From positions 1-8,472 of the forward strand of contig JAIRZX010000041.1 in NCBI GenBank assembly GCA_031267005.1: 8,472 nucleotides of DNA, written 5' to 3'. Source of the stretch: Deltaproteobacteria bacterium. Its GTDB lineage: Bacteria > Desulfobacterota > Desulfarculia > Adiutricales > Adiutricaceae. The translations under genes and the position numbers were made by a program. Numbering within the stretch: position 1 is the first letter of the stretch; each line of letters begins with the position of its first letter. Shown one piece after another: positions 5,756 through 8,472 of the stretch. The notes below the pieces were generated by a model. The model was given only the letters and a program-made list of their open reading frames with translations, made no database searches and was not told the DNA's origin.

Positions 5756-8245
5756 TCAGAAGTTGTCCCCGGAGAGCCACTCCATGTCGGCGGCCAGGAA
5801 CAGGAGCCTCCGCCACGGCTGGAAGGCCCGCATCCAGGCGACGTAGTCCTTCCGGGGGAGTTCCTCCTCGAGCTCGCCCGCTGCCTTGAGCATGGAGAGA
5901 TCCGCGTCCGACGGCCTTAGCCACAGCCCCCCCCGCGCGGCGAAGCCGTCCACCGCCTCCGCGGTGACCTCGCCAGAGGGCTTTGGCGTGAAGCGCACGG
6001 CTACCAGCCGCGCCGAGGGGTCCCGGCGGTCCGGCTTGGCGGCGTCCAGGGCCCTGGCGATCCTGGAGGTGAAGGCCTTGGGGTTGGAGCGCAGGAGAGC
6101 CCGGACGTAGAGCCGCCTGCCCCTTTCCGGGAGCCCGCCGCCTTCCGCGAGCGCCATGGCGTGGTAGGGTGGGGGATCCTGGCCCTCGGGAGGGCCCTCG
6201 ACGACGACGCGGGGGCCGCCCAGCCCGTCGCGGGACTCCGCGAAGGCCCGGAGGAAGCCTACCAGGGCCTCCGGCCAGACGCTGTCCTCCAGCTCCTCGT
6301 CCCGGAAAGGCTCGGTGTCGGCGTCCCGGAAGAGCTCCTGGAAGCGCCTGTCCGTCGGGAAGACGGGGTCCTCCTCCGGCTCCTTCTGCTCCCCGTCCCG
6401 CCAGGTGTAGATCCCGTGCGGCGAGACGGCTTCCCCGTGCGTCGCGCCGGGCGCGCCTTCGGTCGGCGCTGGGGGCGGCGTCCCGCGGGGGTCCGGAGGC
6501 CCCACGTTAACGGCGGGGGGAAGGGACCCTCCCGCCGCCGGGGGGGGCGGCTCCAGGCCTTCGAGGCTCCCCAGGCCTTCGAGGTCGGCCATGACGCTGG
6601 ACTCGAGGTAGCCCCTCAGGCTCTCGTCGTCGTTCCAGGCGAAGACCATGGTGTCGCCCGGCTCTCGGCCCCGGACCGAGGGCGGCTGCCCCGAGCCGTC
6701 CCCCGCGGCGGGGCCCGCGCCCTCCAAGCCTCCGGGGGTGGGGCAGGGCGACGGGATTCCGGCGTTTCCGAAGTTTTCCGGGAATCCAGGGCCCCCCGCT
6801 CCCCCGCGGCTCCCCGCGGCTCCCTCGTCCCCGTCCGAGGCGGGGCCCGAAAGCCCGCCGGGGTCGGCCGTGGGGGACTGGCGGGAGGGGGCGGGATAGC
6901 CCGGGCTTGGGGCCGGGGCGGGCTTGTCCGGCGTCGCCTCCACCAGGTCGTCCTCGGCGTAGGAGGTCGAGGAGGCGTCCTCGTAGCCGACGGGCGCGCC
7001 GACGCCGGGCGGGCTCAAGGAGGGTATTTCTGAGGGGTCGCCCGCGAGCACCCGCTCGCGGACGAGCAGGTGGCAGCGCTCCATGAGCGCCCTGGGGAAA
7101 AGCCCCACCGCGTCCTCGAAAGCCCCTGGCGCGAAGGGCCAGCCCGGGTGGGGGGCCGGGAGGCCCGCCCTCCTCAAGGGCGCCTTCATGCGGGCCTCGA
7201 CCAGCTTGGACGCGGTCCCGGCGCTTCCCAGTGGGGACAGGAAGATGGGGGGGCGGCGGTAGCGCTCGAGCGCGGTGTTGAGCGAGAGCGCGCACAGGCT
7301 CTCCCAGGTGGCGGGCAGGCACGACACCACGGCGACGGTCCTGCGCGTGAGGCCGGTCAGCCTCCCCAGCCCGTCCGAGAAGTCGGCAACGTGGGCGCGG
7401 GCCGAGGCGGGGGGGCCCTGGGCCCCCTCGCCGGGGGCGCAGCGGGAGATGAGGCTGAACAGCGCCGACAGGTGATCCATCTGGTCCAGCGCCAGGACCG
7501 AGTAGCGGCCGCCCAGGGAGAGGCAGAAGGAGAGGCCCGCCACCGCCCTGTCCGGGCTCCCGCGCTCGGATCGGAACCCGGCCGCGGCCGCCCCTTCCGG
7601 GTCGAGCTTCCTGCCCGACAGCCAGTCGCCGGCCGCGCGGCGCAGGAGGGCGTCGCGGGAGTTCAGCAGGAAGACGGACCTCAGGCACTCCGAGTGCTCG
7701 GCCGCCTCCCGCGGCCAGGAGGACTGGAGCTTGTCCCGGAGCTTTTCCAGATCCCTCGCGAGCTTCAGGGGGTTCGCGCGGGTGTGGCGGCCGGGGAAGT
7801 CCCGCGGCACTTGGAACCCGCCGACGGCCAGGATCGTCTCCGCCGCCACGGAGGCCTGGGTGCGGCCCTCTAAGAGCGACACCGGGGTGGAGAGCGACCG
7901 GGCCATGCCCGAGAGCACGGTCTCCATGAAGCCGCCCCCCTCGCCGGACATGTCGGCCAGAAGGAAGTAGCCGCGGTTGAGGAGGGCTATCCGGCAGAAG
8001 CGCGACAGCAGGTGCGTCTTTCCCGCGCCTCCCGGCCCGGAGATTATCATGCCCGGAGGGGATGCGAGCCCGCCGCGGCTCAAAAGCTGGACTATCTCCT
8101 GGGAGAACTCATCCTCCGCCCTCTTGTGCAGCGCCGGCACGTCCCACCGAGAAAGGTTCCAGACGTCGTCCAGGCCTTTCACCCAGTCGAAGGAGGACAG
8201 CTTCAGGGCGTTGAGCTTCCTTTTGTTTTCTTCCGCCGGTTCCAT
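5756..8245 (-). CDS. P-loop AAA-like ATPase with disordered linker and separate C-terminal domain, function unknown
   Basis: The protein has 829 residues. The N-terminal module opens with SSFDWVKGLDDVWN and DVPALH (18-40). It has Walker A GPGGAGKT (70-77, K76/T77), Walker B YSVLALDQMD (248-257, D254), a sensor-1-like strand RRTVAVVSC (301-309), basic residues ERYRR (327-331) and a helical FPRALMERCHLLVRE segment (383-397) like the lid of ORC/STAND-type ATPases. From about 405 to 625 the sequence is rich in Pro, Gly, Ser and acidic residues and is probably disordered. The C-terminal part (about 626-829) is ordered-looking: FQELFRDADTEPFRDEELED, GGLWLRPSDADLSMLK, YVAWMRAFQPWRRLLFLA. I do not recognise it as a named domain. 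I see no signal peptide or membrane segment, so it is likely cytoplasmic. I recall large standalone bacterial ATPases with a similar W-x-x-x-LDxVW / VPxLH opening, but assign no function. The ATG at 8245 is chosen because of its ribosome site and because the open frame upstream (to 8461) is low-complexity and shows no domain. ATP binding is well supported; a role in defence, DNA handling or signalling is unproven. Confidence 0.85.
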   Translation of the reverse strand: MEPAEENKRKLNALKLSSFDWVKGLDDVWNLSRWDVPALHKRAEDEFSQEIVQLLSRGGLASPPGMIISGPGGAGKTHLLSRFCRIALLNRGYFLLADMSGEGGGFMETVLSGMARSLSTPVSLLEGRTQASVAAETILAVGGFQVPRDFPGRHTRANPLKLARDLEKLRDKLQSSWPREAAEHSECLRSVFLLNSRDALLRRAAGDWLSGRKLDPEGAAAAGFRSERGSPDRAVAGLSFCLSLGGRYSVLALDQMDHLSALFSLISRCAPGEGAQGPPASARAHVADFSDGLGRLTGLTRRTVAVVSCLPATWESLCALSLNTALERYRRPPIFLSPLGSAGTASKLVEARMKAPLRRAGLPAPHPGWPFAPGAFEDAVGLFPRALMERCHLLVRERVLAGDPSEIPSLSPPGVGAPVGYEDASSTSYAEDDLVEATPDKPAPAPSPGYPAPSRQSPTADPGGLSGPASDGDEGAAGSRGGAGGPGFPENFGNAGIPSPCPTPGGLEGAGPAAGDGSGQPPSVRGREPGDTMVFAWNDDESLRGYLESSVMADLEGLGSLEGLEPPPPAAGGSLPPAVNVGPPDPRGTPPPAPTEGAPGATHGEAVSPHGIYTWRDGEQKEPEEDPVFPTDRRFQELFRDADTEPFRDEELEDSVWPEALVGFLRAFAESRDGLGGPRVVVEGPPEGQDPPPYHAMALAEGGGLPERGRRLYVRALLRSNPKAFTSRIARALDAAKPDRRDPSARLVAVRFTPKPSGEVTAEAVDGFAARGGLWLRPSDADLSMLKAAGELEEELPRKDYVAWMRAFQPWRRLLFLAADMEWLSGDNF
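6540..6547. repeat. G8 run inside the ATPase linker coding sequence
   Basis: On the coding strand this C8 run encodes prolines in LEPPPPAAGG (residues about 564-573). Loss or gain of one base would remove the C-terminal domain from the protein. The current length keeps the frame open. Confidence 0.85.
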
Positions 8246-8253
8246 GTCCCCTC
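8246..8253 (-). promoter_or_regulatory. Ribosome binding site of the ATPase gene
   Basis: The minus strand reads GAGGGGAC directly before the ATG at 8245. The GAGG core lies about 4 bases from the start codon. It is a fair Shine-Dalgarno match and decides the start: no comparable site precedes the upstream in-frame candidate at 8461. Confidence 0.6.
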
Positions 8254-8299
8254 GCTGCGGCGCGGTCGCCGGGGGGCCCTGGCGGGTCCCGGGCCGCGC

Positions 8300-8350
8300 C
8301 GGGAAATATTCCAGCCGATGATAATTTATGGGAGCGTGAAAAGAAAGACG
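8300..8350 (-). promoter_or_regulatory. AT-rich patch upstream of the ATPase gene, possible promoter
   Basis: About 55-105 bp upstream of the ATPase start the GC-rich sequence gives way to an AT-rich patch. On the minus strand it reads CATAAATTATCATCGG and then GGAATATTTCC, offering weak -10-like hexamers (TATCAT, TAAATT). I cannot find a good -35 at proper spacing. The local composition is the main argument. Confidence 0.3.
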
Positions 8351-8404
8351 CGGCCGTTCGGGGCAACGCGGCGCCCCCCGTCGGCAGGCTGCGGACCCGG
8401 ACCC

Positions 8405-8464
8405 TGACCGGCGCCGGGTGACCGGCGGCCAGGCCAGCGCCGTCACGTGCCCGGCGGCCAAGCC
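8405..8464. repeat. Short GC-rich imperfect direct repeats near the window end
   Basis: GTGACCGGCGGCCAGGCC (8418-8435) and GTGCCCGGCGGCCAAGCC (8447-8464) match at 16 of 18 positions with a 29-bp period. A shorter related copy, TGACCGGCGCC, starts at 8405. The array may continue beyond the window. No gene is visible in 8254-8472. Confidence 0.55.
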
Positions 8465-8472
8465 GTGCCAGG

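Noticed and set aside
4906..5889. Plus-strand open frame of 327 codons through the gap
   Set aside because: It runs into the 3' end of the well-supported ATPase gene on the opposite strand and shows no domain or credible start.
6507..7688. Second minus-strand open frame inside the ATPase gene
   Set aside because: Arg/Gly/Pro-rich shadow of the ATPase frame, without motifs.
8246..8461. Start of the ATPase at 8461, adding 72 residues
   Set aside because: The added sequence is Arg/Pro/Gly-rich, crosses the AT-rich patch and has no domain, while the ATG at 8245 has a ribosome site.

Overview
The window comes from a GC-rich bacterial chromosome with long, repeat-filled gaps between genes. All three recognisable protein-coding regions lie on the minus strand. 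The kinase sensor resembles double-Cache sensors I know from Desulfobacterota (former Deltaproteobacteria), so a Gram-negative of that kind is my best guess. This is inference from one gene style, not a phylogenetic result.

Layout, left to right. Bases 1-861 hold the remains of an IS110-family transposase, cut by the window edge. It lacks its N-terminal catalytic part and is frameshifted at a run of ten Cs (minus strand). Bases 862-1216 are non-coding: a strongly AT-rich island (about 861-935), three tandem 21-bp repeats (981-1043) and a hairpin beyond the end of the kinase gene. Bases 1217-4546 encode a complete membrane-bound hybrid histidine kinase: sensor, HAMP, PAS, HisKA, HATPase and a fused receiver. 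A good sigma70-type promoter (4676-4704) and an inverted repeat overlapping the likely transcription start lie upstream. Bases 4705-5755 form a gap of just over 1 kb with no convincing gene. It contains a 9-bp-period minisatellite, a 25-bp perfect direct repeat, long G runs, a palindrome and a strong hairpin. Bases 5756-8245 encode an 829-residue P-loop ATPase of uncertain function: an N-terminal AAA-like module, a long disordered linker and a separate conserved-looking C-terminal domain. Bases 8246-8472 are its upstream region, with an AT-rich patch and short GC-rich repeats.

The genes do not form an obvious pathway. The kinase has no neighbouring response regulator or HPt gene, so its partners must lie elsewhere. 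The ATPase stands alone here, so an effector or partner, if any, would be outside the window. The most interesting items are the two-domain ATPase with its unusual linker, the 9-bp/27-bp minisatellite, the AT island next to 21-bp iteron-like repeats, and the inverted repeat at the kinase promoter. I found no CRISPR array, tRNA or rRNA.
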